DNA of 21,584 bases from Prasinococcaceae sp. CCMP 1430 (Eukaryota; Prasinodermophyta; Palmophyllophyceae; Prasinococcales; Prasinococcaceae), in assembly GCA_013416795.1 (NCBI GenBank), contig RQSC01000523.1, positions 221,618 through 243,201 on the forward strand, in the 5' to 3' direction. The notes beneath the pieces were generated by a model, which had not been told where the DNA came from, made no database searches, and saw only the letters and a list, made by a program, of their open reading frames with translations. Shown here one piece after another: positions 1 through 8,664 of this stretch (position 1 is its first letter; each line of letters opens with the position of its first letter). The position numbers and the translations under genes are program-made.

Positions 1-778
1 TGGCGCGCGCGGCCGCGCGGCGGTAGCGTAGCACGCGCCGCGCCGCGCCGCGTCGGCTGGCGTAGAGACGAGCGGTGCGACCATCCACCCACCCGCCGCC
101 GCAGGCGGCGCCGCGTCGCCGCCCTGCCGCCCTTTCCCCCCCCTCACCCTTCCCCAGCGCCGGCGCCCTCGCTCCCGGAACGCGCCCGCACGCCCAGCGC
201 AGCCGCAAGCTTGAACCCTACGTACTTTCAACCCCAACCCAAACCAACGCCGGCCGCGTTCGCGTTGATGGGGCTGCTCGGTGTGACGCGGCCTCTTCTC
301 GGTGAGATTGTCTCCCGTGGGTATATATGAGCAACCTTCGCTCGCTTTGAACGTTGACCTCCACCCGGCCGGGCGGCACCAGGGCGCGCGCGCGGGGCGC
401 GGCGGCGGTGTCGCCGCGTTCGAATATCGCGGATTGAGGGTCGCGAAATGCGGCGCGCGGGGGGGCGGGTGCCGGGAGCGTGGCCGCGCGCTCGGCGCGC
501 AAACGGGACGAGGGCGGCGGGGGGGTGAAATGCTCGGGCGCGAGCTCTCTTCCCTCCGAGGGGGAGGTCGTCACCCCTCACCCTCACCCCCACCCCTCGC
601 CGCCCTCGCCGCCCTCGCCCCCGCGCGCGCCGCCCCTCCCCAGCCGCTCGCGCCCGCCCTCGCGCCGCGCTCCGCTGCCCGCCCCGGCGCGGGCGCGAAA
701 TTGCCGCTTCCGCGAAAACGAGCGAACGCGCCGGTCAACGCCCATCGGCCGAGCTCCAACCCGGGCCTGCAAATACTC
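1..778. other. GC-rich upstream region without a supported gene
   Basis: Very GC-rich sequence with long open frames on both strands that have no recognisable domain; in DNA this GC-rich stop codons are rare, so open frames carry little weight. A TATATA string lies at 322-327 but no gene could be tied to it. E2F-like motifs are present: GCGCGAAA at 693-700 and CGCGAAAA near 711. A C-rich run occupies about 568-640. I see no RNA gene. Confidence 0.5.
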
Positions 779-1030
779 TCTCTCGGGAAAAAAGGGAAAT
801 TGTCATTTTTCTGTGCGGACGCATTGGCATTGCCGTTCCATTACATTGGATTTGACGTCCATTTTGCATTTCCGATTCGAATTCGCTCTGCGCGTGTGCG
901 TTTTTTTTTTTTTTCAATCGCTCGCCTGCGCCCCTCCGTGCCGGCGAGCGCCCAACAGCCACGCGCCGAGCGCGGCAAAAACGACGGAACTGTCCGCTCA
1001 AAAGCGGTGTGGATGAATTCTGAGAAATGC
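779..1030 (+). promoter_or_regulatory. AT-richer promoter-like island upstream of the kinesin gene
   Basis: This is a clear drop in GC content inside a GC-rich background, holding a run of 14 T at 901-914 and an E2F-like GCGGCAAA (reverse of TTTGCCGC) at 972-979. It lies 0.6-0.9 kb before the kinesin ATG. If the 5'UTR intron proposed at 1191-1644 is real, the transcription start would fall in or just after this island. No TATA box is obvious. This is inference from composition. Confidence 0.4.
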
Positions 1031-1190
1031 ATTTCGCAGCGGCAGAACGCGGCGAAAGTGCCGCCGCGGGTTCGGTTCGTTCGGTTCGGGTGCGCGGGGC
1101 CGCGCGCGAGGGGGGCGGTGGCGGCGGCGGCGGCGAAACATGCCACGGGCGCCCGCCAGCGGTGCGCCGCTCCCCCGGCGCATGACACAG

Positions 1191-1644
1191 GTGAGGGGGC
1201 GCGCGGGGGGCGGCGCGGCGTGCTCGGGCGATGGATGCGCTGGAGCAACATGGGGTCGGGGCGGGCGGCGGAAGGCAGCCGCGCGCCCCCTGCCGCGTCC
1301 GATGCCGTGCCGTATCGCCTGCAGTGCCGCTTCGCCGCTCGGTCCCGTGAGCCGTCCGCTGCCCCCACCCGCACACCCGCACGCGTTCACGGATGCCGTG
1401 TTCAAGGCTTGTTGGTAGCCGCTCGAATCGCACTCCACCAACCCATCCAACCCCTCGGCTCGCACCCCCTCGCCTGTGCTTGGCTCTGTCCCCGTTCACC
1501 GCCCGCGCATCCCCGACCACTCTCTTTCTCGCCCGCTGACGCTCGCCGGCTTGGGCGCCACTGCACCGCACGCGCGTGCCGCCGCCTCGCGCCCGACCGC
1601 GCGCCCAGGCGAAACGCCGGTGAGGCCCTTCTTCGGCCCCACAG
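1191..1644 (+). other. Possible 5'UTR intron of the kinesin gene
   Basis: The donor CAG|GTGAGG at 1188-1196 is close to consensus, and the acceptor CCCCACAG at 1637-1644 ends one base before the kinesin ATG at 1646. An ATG at 1140 or 1182 spliced through this intron would be out of frame with the kinesin, so the intron would be untranslated. No transcript evidence is available here. Confidence 0.35.
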
Positions 1645-1645
1645 C

Positions 1646-4602
1646 ATGGCGCCCTCCCCAGCGGTTGGCCACAAGCACATGAAGACGCGCGGGTTCCTCG
1701 TTGCGCCCAAGCACAAGCAGCAGAAGTCGCTGCTGGTGGCCGTGCGCGTGCGCCCGCTCGTCGGCAACGAGGTCGGGCGATGCCTCAACCTCCTCAAGGT
1801 GCGCGCGCGCTCGCGCCTACATAGGGACGCAGGTGTCGCCATCCGCCGCGCGCCCTCGCAGACGCCTCTTGCGGACAATCGCCGGTGCTGACGCCCGCCG
1901 TGGACGCTCTCGCGCCGCTCCCGATGTCCAACGCCCGCGTCCCGTGCCGCCCGCTCGCCGCGCGCCCTTGGCGTCGTCTCGCGGCGCCACCGCAGGTGAT
2001 CGACGAAAAGATCGTGGTCGTGCTGGACCCCGCGGACACGGTCGGCCAGAAAAAGGATTACCTGGACGCCAAGCGCTCCATGGAGAGGCGCTACGTCTTC
2101 GACATCGCGATGGAGGGCACCTGCACCAATTCGGACTGCTACCAGCGGACGGTCGCCGAGCAGACTGGCACGATCCTCAACGGTCTGAACTCGACCGTCT
2201 TCGCGTACGGCGCGACGGGCTCGGGCAAGACACACACCATGGTGGGCTCGCACGATGACCCTGGCCTGATGGTGCTGGCGCTCAAGGACGTCTTCAGAAA
2301 GCTCGCGGACGCGCCCAGCGGGTACGAGTGGGATGTGAAGTGCTCGTACATCGAAGTGTACAATGAGCTCATACACGATCTGCTCGATCCGCACGCGAGC
2401 AAACAGCACTCGCTGGAGCTGCGCGAAAACCCCGGGGAGGGCGTCACCATCGCAGGCGTCACCAAGGTGAATGTTGACAGCGCTGAGACCATCCTGGATC
2501 TGCTCCGCCAGGGAAACTCGCGGCGCAAGACCGAGGCCACCGATGCCAACGCCACGTCGAGCCGCTCGCATGCGGTTCTCACCATCAGCGTCGCGCGCAC
2601 CGAGGCGAACAAGTACCGCGCGAAGGTGCTGAACGGCAAGCTGTCGCTGGTGGACCTGGCCGGTTCCGAGCGCGCGTCGGAGACCAACAACCGCGGCAAG
2701 GCGCTCCACGACGGCGCCAACATCAACCGCTCGCTGCTGGCGCTCGCCAACTGCATCAACGCATTGGGGAAGCAGCACAAGAAAGGCATGGCCTACGTAC
2801 CCTATCGCAACTCGAAGCTCACGCGCCTGCTCAAGGACGGCCTGAGCGGCAACTCGCGCACCGCAATGATCGCCACGGTGAGCTGCTCGAGTGACCAGTA
2901 CCATCACACCACCAACACGCTAAAGTACGCAGACCGCGCCAAGGAGATCAAGACCCACGTGCAGACCAACATCGGCACCGTGGAGAGCCACATCTCGGAC
3001 TACCAGCGCATGATCGACAACTTGCAGAAGGAGGTCTATCAGCTGAAGACGGAGCTCAAGTCCAAGGAGGGGATCGCGAGGCCGGTGCCTGCACCTGGCA
3101 TGGCGGGCGGTGAAGACGAGTCGGAGCTCACGTGGCTGGATGCACTGTCCAACGACATCAATGTCAACGTAGAGGCGCGCATCAACTTGCAGAAGGCCCT
3201 CTTCGAGCTTGAGGACACCAATGTGCAAAATAAGTCGGACCTCACGCAGCTCGACGAGCAGCTGACGGAAGCTGCGCGTAGCACCGGCGGACAGCTCCCC
3301 TCGACCGCCGCGGAGCTCGCCGAGCTGCGGGAGCGTCGCGAGGACATGGCAGAAAACGTGCGCGAGAACGAGGAGACCGGCGAGCGCATACGCGCAGAGA
3401 TCGAGAGCAACGAGGCACACCGGCGCTCGTTGCAGGCCAAGATTGACGCGGCGATGAAGAGCGACAGGAATAAGACGTTCCTTCACATCCTCAGCCAGTA
3501 CCGTCTGCAGGGCGTCATGAACATGGAACTGCAGCTGCAGATGGCCGTGCGCGATCAGATCATCGAGGATCAAAAGGAGGTCATCGGCAACCTGTGGCGT
3601 GTGCTCGAGTGTTCCGGTCTTGACCGCGAGCGCATCCTCGAGATTGCCCAGGAGCAGGGGATCGGCATTCAGGTCGAGCCCGATGGCGGCGATGCATCAG
3701 AGCTGGAGCCCAGCGGCCCCATCGCCGTCGGCGCTGCGGGTGCGCGCGCAGTGGCGCGCCACGAGATGCTTGACCCCGGGGCTGCGGGCGGCCGTCACAA
3801 AAAGACTCCGTCGATGGGTGGCGTCGTGGCGACCTCGCCGATTGAGACGCCTACCAGCCCCGTACAGGAGCCGAAGAAGCCGCGTCCAGAGAGCAGCCCA
3901 GGCAAAGCTCGCCGCGCACTGGCGTCTGGGGGCACAGGTGTACAGGAGCCGAAGCAGCCGCGCCCAGAGAGCAGCCCAGGCAAAGCTCGCCGCGCACTGG
4001 CATCAGGGGGCAAAGGTGGGCGCCCGGCGAGCGCAGCATCTGTGCGTGCGAGCGGCGGCGAGAACGTTCCACCCAGCGGCGGCCAGAGCGGCGGCCAAGG
4101 CGGCGGCCAGGGCGGTGGCAAGGGCAGCGGCAAAGGTGGGGCAGACGTGTCGCCTGCAAGGACTGTTGGCAGCAGCAGCTCGCTAGGCTCGCACGGCAGG
4201 TCGGCCGGCGCGTCCAATCGGCAACGGCTGGGCGTATCGGTGGCGGTGCCTGACCTCATGGTGGTCAACGGCAGCAACGGGGGCGGCAGGGGAGAGGCAG
4301 CGCCCCGAGGCGGCGGTAGAAGATTCGCGGGCGTACGCGGCGTGGCGCCGCTGGCGCCGCGTGGGGGACCCGCGGCGCCACAGAGGTTGAAGGCCCTGTC
4401 CATACTGAAGGGATCGCGGTCCAAGTCCAACGCTGGGCGTGCCAGGGCTGACAACGAGAGCGGGCGAGCACACAGACTCAGGCACAGCACGCATGCGCGT
4501 GTGTCCAGGCCCAACGTGGGCGCCGACCGGTGCTCAGAGGCTTCTTCTGCCGAGAATCGGAGATTCGGAGGTGTAAAAGCCGTCGATCTCACATCAAAAT
4601 GA
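1646..4602 (+). CDS. Kinesin-8 family motor protein (two exons: 1646-1798, 1996-4602)
   Basis: This is a plus-end microtubule motor of the kinesin-8 class (Kip3/KIF18/KIF19 relatives), known for length control of spindle or flagellar microtubules. Exon 1 encodes 51 residues ending in the VAVRVRPL strand. A phase-0 intron (AAG|GTGCGC...CCGCAG|GTG) separates it from exon 2, giving 919 residues. The motor domain spans about 29-370, with P-loop GATGSGKT at 123-130, switch I NATSSRSH at 236-243, switch II DLAGSE at 271-276 and the microtubule-binding PYRNSKLTRLLKD near 320-332. It is followed by the kinesin-8-type neck NTLKYADRAKEIK and a helical, coiled-coil-prone stalk to about 610. The tail is basic, Pro/Gly/Ser-rich and low in complexity, with two 26-residue repeats. 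ATG 1646 is the first in-frame start giving a normal short N-terminus. KIF18-like versus KIF19-like is unresolved. Confidence 0.93.
3862..4017 (+). repeat. Two tandem 78-bp units in the kinesin tail
   Basis: The units at 3862-3939 and 3940-4017 differ at only a few bases and keep the reading frame, giving two 26-residue copies that start VQEPK and contain ESSPGKARRALASGG. A glycine-rich minisatellite-like stretch (GGQ/GGK units) follows at about 4075-4140. The SPGK and basic residues suggest a disordered tail that could be phosphorylated or bind tubulin; that is inference. Confidence 0.9.
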
Positions 4603-4668
4603 ACAATATCTGGACGACGCTATGCAAATAATCACGCGCGTTCTGTGAATACCCCTACGTAAATTCGA

Positions 4669-4674
4669 AATAAA
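4669..4674 (+). terminator. Candidate polyadenylation signal AATAAA of the kinesin gene
   Basis: AATAAA lies 67 nt after the kinesin stop codon, in a short AT-rich 3' region (about 4605-4680) that contrasts with the flanking GC-rich DNA. The cleavage site is not identifiable. Confidence 0.55.
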
Positions 4675-4685
4675 TTCTTTTGGGA

Positions 4686-5023
4686 TCAGCGGCCTCGAGG
4701 TGGGACGTGGTGATGGGCTCGCAGGCGCGCGTCGACACCAGCGATGGCTCCCTGAGATCCTCGGAGGCGGTCCACTGCGCTTAGCAGCGGGCGTGCTAGG
4801 ATCCGCACGCCGTGCAAAACTGCCGGCCAGGGCGCGCGCGCCGAGCACAGGTCGACGCCGGCGCGCTGGTTCAGCGGCCTCGAGGTGGGACGTGGTGATG
4901 GGCTCGCAGGCGCGCGTCGACACCAGCGATGGCTCCCTGAGATCCTCGGAGGCGGTCCACTGCGCTTAGCAGCGGGCGTGCTAGGATCCGCACGCCGTGA
5001 AAAACTGCTGGCCAGGGCGCGCC
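4686..5023. repeat. Direct duplication, 185-bp period (4686-4838 and 4871-5023)
   Basis: About 153 bp starting at TCAGCGGCCTCGAGG is repeated with a 185-bp offset and only about two internal mismatches (for example C4815 versus A5000). About 32 bp of unique sequence separates the copies. In one plus-strand frame both copies read a short open stretch around DVVMGSQARVDTSDGS that ends at the same TAG (TGCGCTTAG), but I recognise no protein. The unit does not look like a tRNA or a transposon end. It directly follows the kinesin 3' end. Confidence 0.9.
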
Positions 5024-5135
5024 GCCCACTCCGCGTCCGGCTTCCATGCCGCGAGAATGCGTCAGCGTCAGGCGCGCGCCCGCGGCAGCCCCGCCCCCGG
5101 CGGGCGAGCGCAGCATCGCAGCTGACGATCACGAT

Positions 5136-5210
5136 CCCGCCTCGTCCCTCCTCGCCCTCCTCTCTCCCCTCTCCCCCCTGTCCCTCCTCTCCCGGCCCCT
5201 CCTCCCGCTG
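5136..5210. repeat. Polypyrimidine tract
   Basis: About 75 bp consisting almost entirely of C and T on the plus strand, mostly CCTC/CTCC units. Such tracts can form triplex DNA. No gene was found in 5024-5742 that I can support. Confidence 0.7.
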
Positions 5211-5432
5211 CCGCCGCAGCCTGCGCAGGCGCCCCGCACGCGCGCGCAGTGGCAGCGCCTCCGCGCGCATCGCTCGCGCCTTTGCGCGTTCTCGCGCAAA
5301 AAAGGCGGCGAGAAAAGGGGCGCTGACAGCCTGTACGCTCACGTCAAAATGAAAGCAATGTTTCCGGTTACTTTTGATATAGGGTTCGGGAACCCGCGGC
5401 AGTGTGCGTGCGGAAATTCCGTCCCGGCCGAT

Positions 5433-5459
5433 GCGCGCGCGCGCGCGCGCGCGCGCGCG

Positions 5460-5510
<51 letters not shown>
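5433..5510. repeat. Compound microsatellite (GC)14(CA)25
   Basis: An uninterrupted GC dinucleotide run at 5433-5460 is followed directly by 25 CA units at 5461-5510. Both are alternating purine-pyrimidine sequence prone to Z-DNA. The poly-Thr/His and poly-Val/Cys open frames across it are artefacts of the repeat. Confidence 0.97.
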
Positions 5511-5512
<2 letters not shown>

Positions 5513-5601
5513 GACGAAATCGAACATCGAATCTGCAATGTTTAAATATAGATCCTGTTAGTCAATTGGCGAATGATGATCCCGACGCGCGCTGCGTGTG
5601 T

Positions 5602-5609
5602 GCGCGCGC

Positions 5610-5641
<32 letters not shown>
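5602..5641. repeat. Microsatellite (GC)5(GT)15
   Basis: A short GC run is followed by 15 GT units. The GT run is complementary to the CA run ending at 5510, about 100 bp upstream. Confidence 0.95.
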
Positions 5642-5644
<3 letters not shown>

Positions 5645-5742
5645 CCAGTTAGATAGTTTGTGACGAGTGTGATTTCGTGGCAGCGAGGACGCAGGCGCCG
5701 CGGACCGAGCGCAAGGCGGGCGCGTGCACGCGCCGCGACGCG

Positions 5743-5888
5743 GCAGCGCCCGAATTGAAATGCTGCGCGAAACCATGTCCGAGCTTCAGCAAGAGCTCAC
5801 CGAGGCGCGGGCGGGGACGCCGAGCCTATCAGCTCGCTCGGCTTGTGCCTGGAGCAGCTCATGGAGCTCGCCGGACCCAGCGTCGCTG
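5743..5888 (+). other. Possible upstream coding fragment, frame-disrupted
   Basis: The stretch before a donor-like G|GTGCGT at 5888/5889 contains two helix-like peptide segments in different frames. One frame gives IEMLRETMSELQQELTEARAG; after a one-base shift another gives EPISSLGLCLEQLMELAGPS. Together they resemble a coiled-coil protein broken by a single indel. Neither looks like the signal peptide expected for the somatomedin-B/NHL protein downstream, and the frames do not join cleanly across the following intron-like CA tract. It may be a relic of an unrelated gene. Low confidence. Confidence 0.3.
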
Positions 5889-6001
5889 GTGCGTGCGCGC
5901 GTTTATAAATGTGTGTGTGTGCTTATTGCAAGCGCGAACTCGCCCGCGCCGGCGGCTGACTCCGCCTACACACACGCACACACACACACACATACACACA
6001 G
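5889..6001 (+). other. Probable intron with GT- and CA-rich sequence
   Basis: Donor-like G|GTGCGTGCG is followed by a short GT run, then a CA-rich stretch (about 5969-6000) serving as the pyrimidine-poor 3' end, and CAG at 5999-6001. The size matches the other introns here. The flanking frames do not agree, so the upstream exon is doubtful. Confidence 0.4.
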
Positions 6002-7457
6002 GTCCACGTGCTTCTGCGACTCCAACTGCTTCACCGAGGATGGCGCGCTCAACGATTGCTGTCCGGACGTCTGCGAGGTGTGCCCCGAGCTCGAACCGTG
6101 CAAGGCGCTCGCCGAGGCCGACGAGTCCGGCGGCGACGAGTCCGGCGGCGACGAGTCCGGCGGCGACGAGTCCGGCGGCGACGAGTCCGGCGGCGACGCA
6201 GGCGAGCCATCTGCGCCGGCGCCGACGAAGCCCGAGATTCCGCCCGAGACCGGCAAGAACCGCACGGTCGTGCAGGATCCGCGCTTCGCGGCCGGCGTGG
6301 TCACCACCGTGGCTGGCTCCGGTGAGCCTGCGATCGGCCTGATCAAGGAGGACGACGGCATCGGCAACGGAACGGCGTTCCTGTCGCTCCGAGGCATGGC
6401 GGGCAGCGCGCCGGAGGATTGCGCATCCGACTTGGTCTTCCTGGTCGACCAGAAGCTCTCGAAGGTCCGCCAGGTCAACACCAAGACGACGTTCGTGTCC
6501 ACGCTCGGCGGCCTCGACGACCAGGCAGGCTCCAAGGACGGATGCAACGGCAACTCCACCTTCAACAGCCCCCACGCCGTGGCAGACGCCGGCGACTTCC
6601 TGTTCATCGCTGACACGGCCAACAACTGCCTGCGGCGCGTGCACAAGGAATGGGAGTGCTCCATCACGCTGGTGGGCCCGTGCGTCCCCGCCGAGGCCAA
6701 GGCCGTCGGTGGCTCCGGCAAGGCGCCCTTCGGCAAGCCCCGCGGCGTGGCCGCGCACCAGAACGAGGATGGCAGCATCGACGTCTACCTGGCCGACGAG
6801 GGCTTCAAGCGCATCGTGAAGGTCAACGGGGAGACGGGCGAGTGGACGACCATCTCGGAGAACCCCAAAGAAGAGGTGGACCTCATCAACCCCAACATCT
6901 GGAAGCTTCCGAGGGGCCTCGCCATCACCCCCGACGGCACCAAGCTCGTTGTGGCCGACGACGGCTTCAAGCAGATTTTCACGATCGACCTCACCAAGGA
7001 GGACTACCCGCGCACGCTGCTCGCGGGCGACCCCTGGAACGAGAACGGCTCCGTGTCGGTGACGTACATCGATGGGCCTGCCATGCAAGCACGCTTCTTC
7101 AGGCCGCGCGGCGTGTGCACCACCAACACGTTCGCCGTGGTGGCCGACTACATGAACAACGCCTACCGCTCCGTGGACCTCGCCACCGGCGAGGTCAAGA
7201 CCATTTTCGGCGGCGCCTCGGGGAGCGACGGCGCGAACGACCCCTCGCTCGAGGGCTTCCCGCCCGACTACAACACCGTCGCCGCGGACGGCCCCGTCGC
7301 CGAGGCCACCGCCGACAACCCCACGGCGTGCGCCATCATAACGAAGAACGACTGCGCGGCAGCAGGAGTGAACGACACGCTGACATCGGACATCGTGCTG
7401 TACGTGGGCGACGACTTCTCGCACCGCCTGCGAATGGTGGAGGGCACCGCGGCCTAA
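6002..7457 (+). CDS. Somatomedin-B / NHL-repeat protein, 5' end unresolved
   Basis: The coding sequence is open from the acceptor-like ACACACAG at 5994-6001 to TAA at 7455-7457, about 484 residues. It begins within a cysteine-rich somatomedin-B-type domain (pattern CFCDxNC...DCCPDVCEVC). Five DESGG repeats follow, then a Pro-rich linker and a beta-propeller made of NHL-type repeats, recognisable from PHAVADAGDFLFIADTANNC, GKPRGVAAHQ, PRGLAITPDGTKLVVADDG and RPRGVCTTNTFAVVADY. Such combinations are typical of secreted or cell-surface proteins with binding roles; no enzyme motif is seen. The first cysteines of the SMB domain and any signal peptide are missing here. A paralogous copy at 8464-8664 carries the missing SMB start. 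The acceptor is phase 2, which does not match the phase-0 reading of the best upstream donor. Confidence 0.8.
6120..6194 (+). repeat. Five 15-bp units coding DESGG
   Basis: Five perfect in-frame copies of GACGAGTCCGGCGGC form an acidic Gly/Ser linker between the SMB domain and the NHL propeller. The copies are identical at DNA level, which suggests recent expansion. Confidence 0.97.
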
Positions 7458-7741
7458 GTCGCACTCTCCCCTCCCGTCTCGAGTGGACCGAACGCTACCA
7501 GCGCCTCCTGCGCACATCCATTGGATGGATGTGCGGCATGTTACAACAGTTTGTTTCCAAATAAGTACTTGAAGTATTACGACGTTCGCACGTGAGCCCA
7601 CGCGCAGCAGGCTCTGCTCCATCCGATAGCAGCAGCAGCAGGCAAACAACGCTGCCACCACCACACCCAATCAGTGGGATTCCGTTACGCGCTCGCGCGG
7701 GGCTGCCCCCCCCCCCCTCCCCCGCTACCCCCGCGGGCGTC
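7458..7741. other. Convergent intergenic region
   Basis: This lies between the NHL gene (+) and the CRAL-TRIO gene (-), which end towards each other. It holds the 3' hairpin, an AT-rich 3'-end-like stretch, a short CAG run near 7631 and a poly-C tract at about 7706-7717 (G-rich on the minus strand). No gene is seen. Confidence 0.6.
7511..7535 (+). terminator. 3'UTR hairpin, 11-bp perfect stem
   Basis: CGCACATCCAT and ATGGATGTGCG are perfect inverted copies around a TGG loop, 53 nt after the NHL gene stop codon. An AT-rich stretch with AATAAG follows at about 7555-7575. It could be an RNA-processing or stability element; its role is unknown. Confidence 0.7.
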
Positions 7742-8467
7742 CTACCTGAACTCCGTGGGCACGTCTTCCTGGGCGGCGAAGTATTCCCTGACCTCATCGG
7801 GCTTGGCGAAGCGCACGAGCTCGCCGTAGGATCCCAGCCAGGGCTTCACGATGGCCCACACGGGCCCGAAGCCCATCGGCGCGCCCACGAGCAGCACGCG
7901 CCCCACGCGCCGCGGGAAGTAGTCGAAGAGCAGCTTCACCATGAATTTGACGAATGCAAAGTCGGCGTTGGACTTGCCCCCAGCTGCGGAGAAGCCGCGC
8001 ATGTCGAAGATTCCCAAGAACTGCTCGACGCCACTGCCGGGTGGGATGGCGTCCACGGTCGCCTGTATCTCCCGCGCGGAGAGCGCCCTCGACGCCACGA
8101 GGTCGCGCTCCGCGATGACGTGCTTCGCGACGCGCACGAGCAGCACGGGCCGACCGAGCACGTCCGTGGTGCGGCCGCCGTCGACGAGCTCCACCTTGCC
8201 CGTGGCGCGCTCTGCGTCGACGGCGACCTCGCTCACGCTCGTCCACTCCTCCGATCCGCTGCGCCACGCGAGCAGCTTCTGCAGCTTGGCCACGGCCTCG
8301 TCCACGTCCATCCGCCTGTCGCGGAGGTACCACAGCAGCAGCTCGCGGTCGTCCGCCGCCGCGTCGGCACCCGGCGCGCCCGACGCGCGCAGCGCGGCCG
8401 CGACGGCGGCACTCGCGGCGGGCTGCGCGCTCGCCGCGGGCGTGCGGTCCGCGCGCGCGACGTGCAT
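7742..8467 (-). CDS. CRAL-TRIO (Sec14-like) domain protein
   Basis: It reads from ATG at 8467-8465 to TAG at 7744-7742, 241 residues. An Ala-rich N-terminus (1-38) is followed by a CRAL-TRIO N-like helical segment (LLLWYLRDRRMDVDEAVAKL, about 43-62) and the lipid-binding CRAL-TRIO fold (about 90-235). The fold includes the strand-turn LGIFDMRGFS, the helix FVKFMVKLLFDYFPRRVGRV and LVGAPMGFGPVWAIVKPWL. The family carries hydrophobic ligands such as phosphoinositides or tocopherol between membranes; the ligand here is unknown. The minus-strand frame stays open upstream for another 280 codons through antisense SMB and ligase I sequence. The true start is therefore uncertain, and the first 20-30 residues overlap a plus-strand stretch that looks like a signal peptide. 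Confidence 0.75.
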   Translation of the reverse strand: MHVARADRTPAASAQPAASAAVAAALRASGAPGADAAADDRELLLWYLRDRRMDVDEAVAKLQKLLAWRSGSEEWTSVSEVAVDAERATGKVELVDGGRTTDVLGRPVLLVRVAKHVIAERDLVASRALSAREIQATVDAIPPGSGVEQFLGIFDMRGFSAAGGKSNADFAFVKFMVKLLFDYFPRRVGRVLLVGAPMGFGPVWAIVKPWLGSYGELVRFAKPDEVREYFAAQEDVPTEFR

Positions 8468-8664
8468 CGTCGAGGGCCAGCCGATCTGTGGGCAGGGCAA
8501 CGGCAACTTCGCCGGCACGCTGCCCAACGGCAACGAGGCGCAGACGTGCTTCTGCGACGCCAACTGCTTCAGCGAGGATGGCGCGCTCAACGATTGCTGT
8601 CCGGACGTCTGCGAGGTGTGCCCCGAGCTCGAACCGTGCAAGGCGCTCGCCGAGGCCGACGAGT
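8398..8664 (+). pseudogene. Displaced 5' fragment of a somatomedin-B gene
   Basis: The plus strand codes a hydrophobic Ala/Leu stretch (AALAAGCALAAG) ending in an AxA-type cleavage context (SARA|T), then a fuller SMB domain: CIVEGQPICGQGNGN and onward to DCCPDVCEVC. From 8544 to 8664 it matches 6006-6126 of the NHL gene with two mismatches, both changing residues (S/A and T/S). It then stops abruptly at ligase I sequence inside ADE. No in-frame ATG lies close upstream, and no NHL repeats follow. It lies antisense to the extended CRAL-TRIO frame. Confidence 0.7.

Noticed and set aside
322-327. TATA box of a gene starting near 350
   Set aside because: No coding sequence with recognisable content follows before the kinesin, which starts 1.3 kb later.
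302-1891. 529-codon plus-strand open frame running into the kinesin
   Set aside because: Only its last part (from 1646) has homology; the rest is low-complexity, and the frame runs through the first intron.
1402-2907. 501-codon open frame on the minus strand across the kinesin
   Set aside because: It is antisense to the conserved motor domain and has no recognisable domain; an effect of high GC.
5375-5400. tRNA T-arm-like GGGTTCGGGAACCC
   Set aside because: A short inverted repeat, but no cloverleaf could be drawn around it.
5433-5641. CRISPR-like or minisatellite coding repeats
   Set aside because: Simple dinucleotide runs with no spacer structure; a eukaryotic genome is indicated.
5859-7670. 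603-codon minus-strand open frame opposite the NHL gene
   Set aside because: The plus strand codes clear SMB and NHL repeats; the antisense frame has none and includes microsatellite translation.
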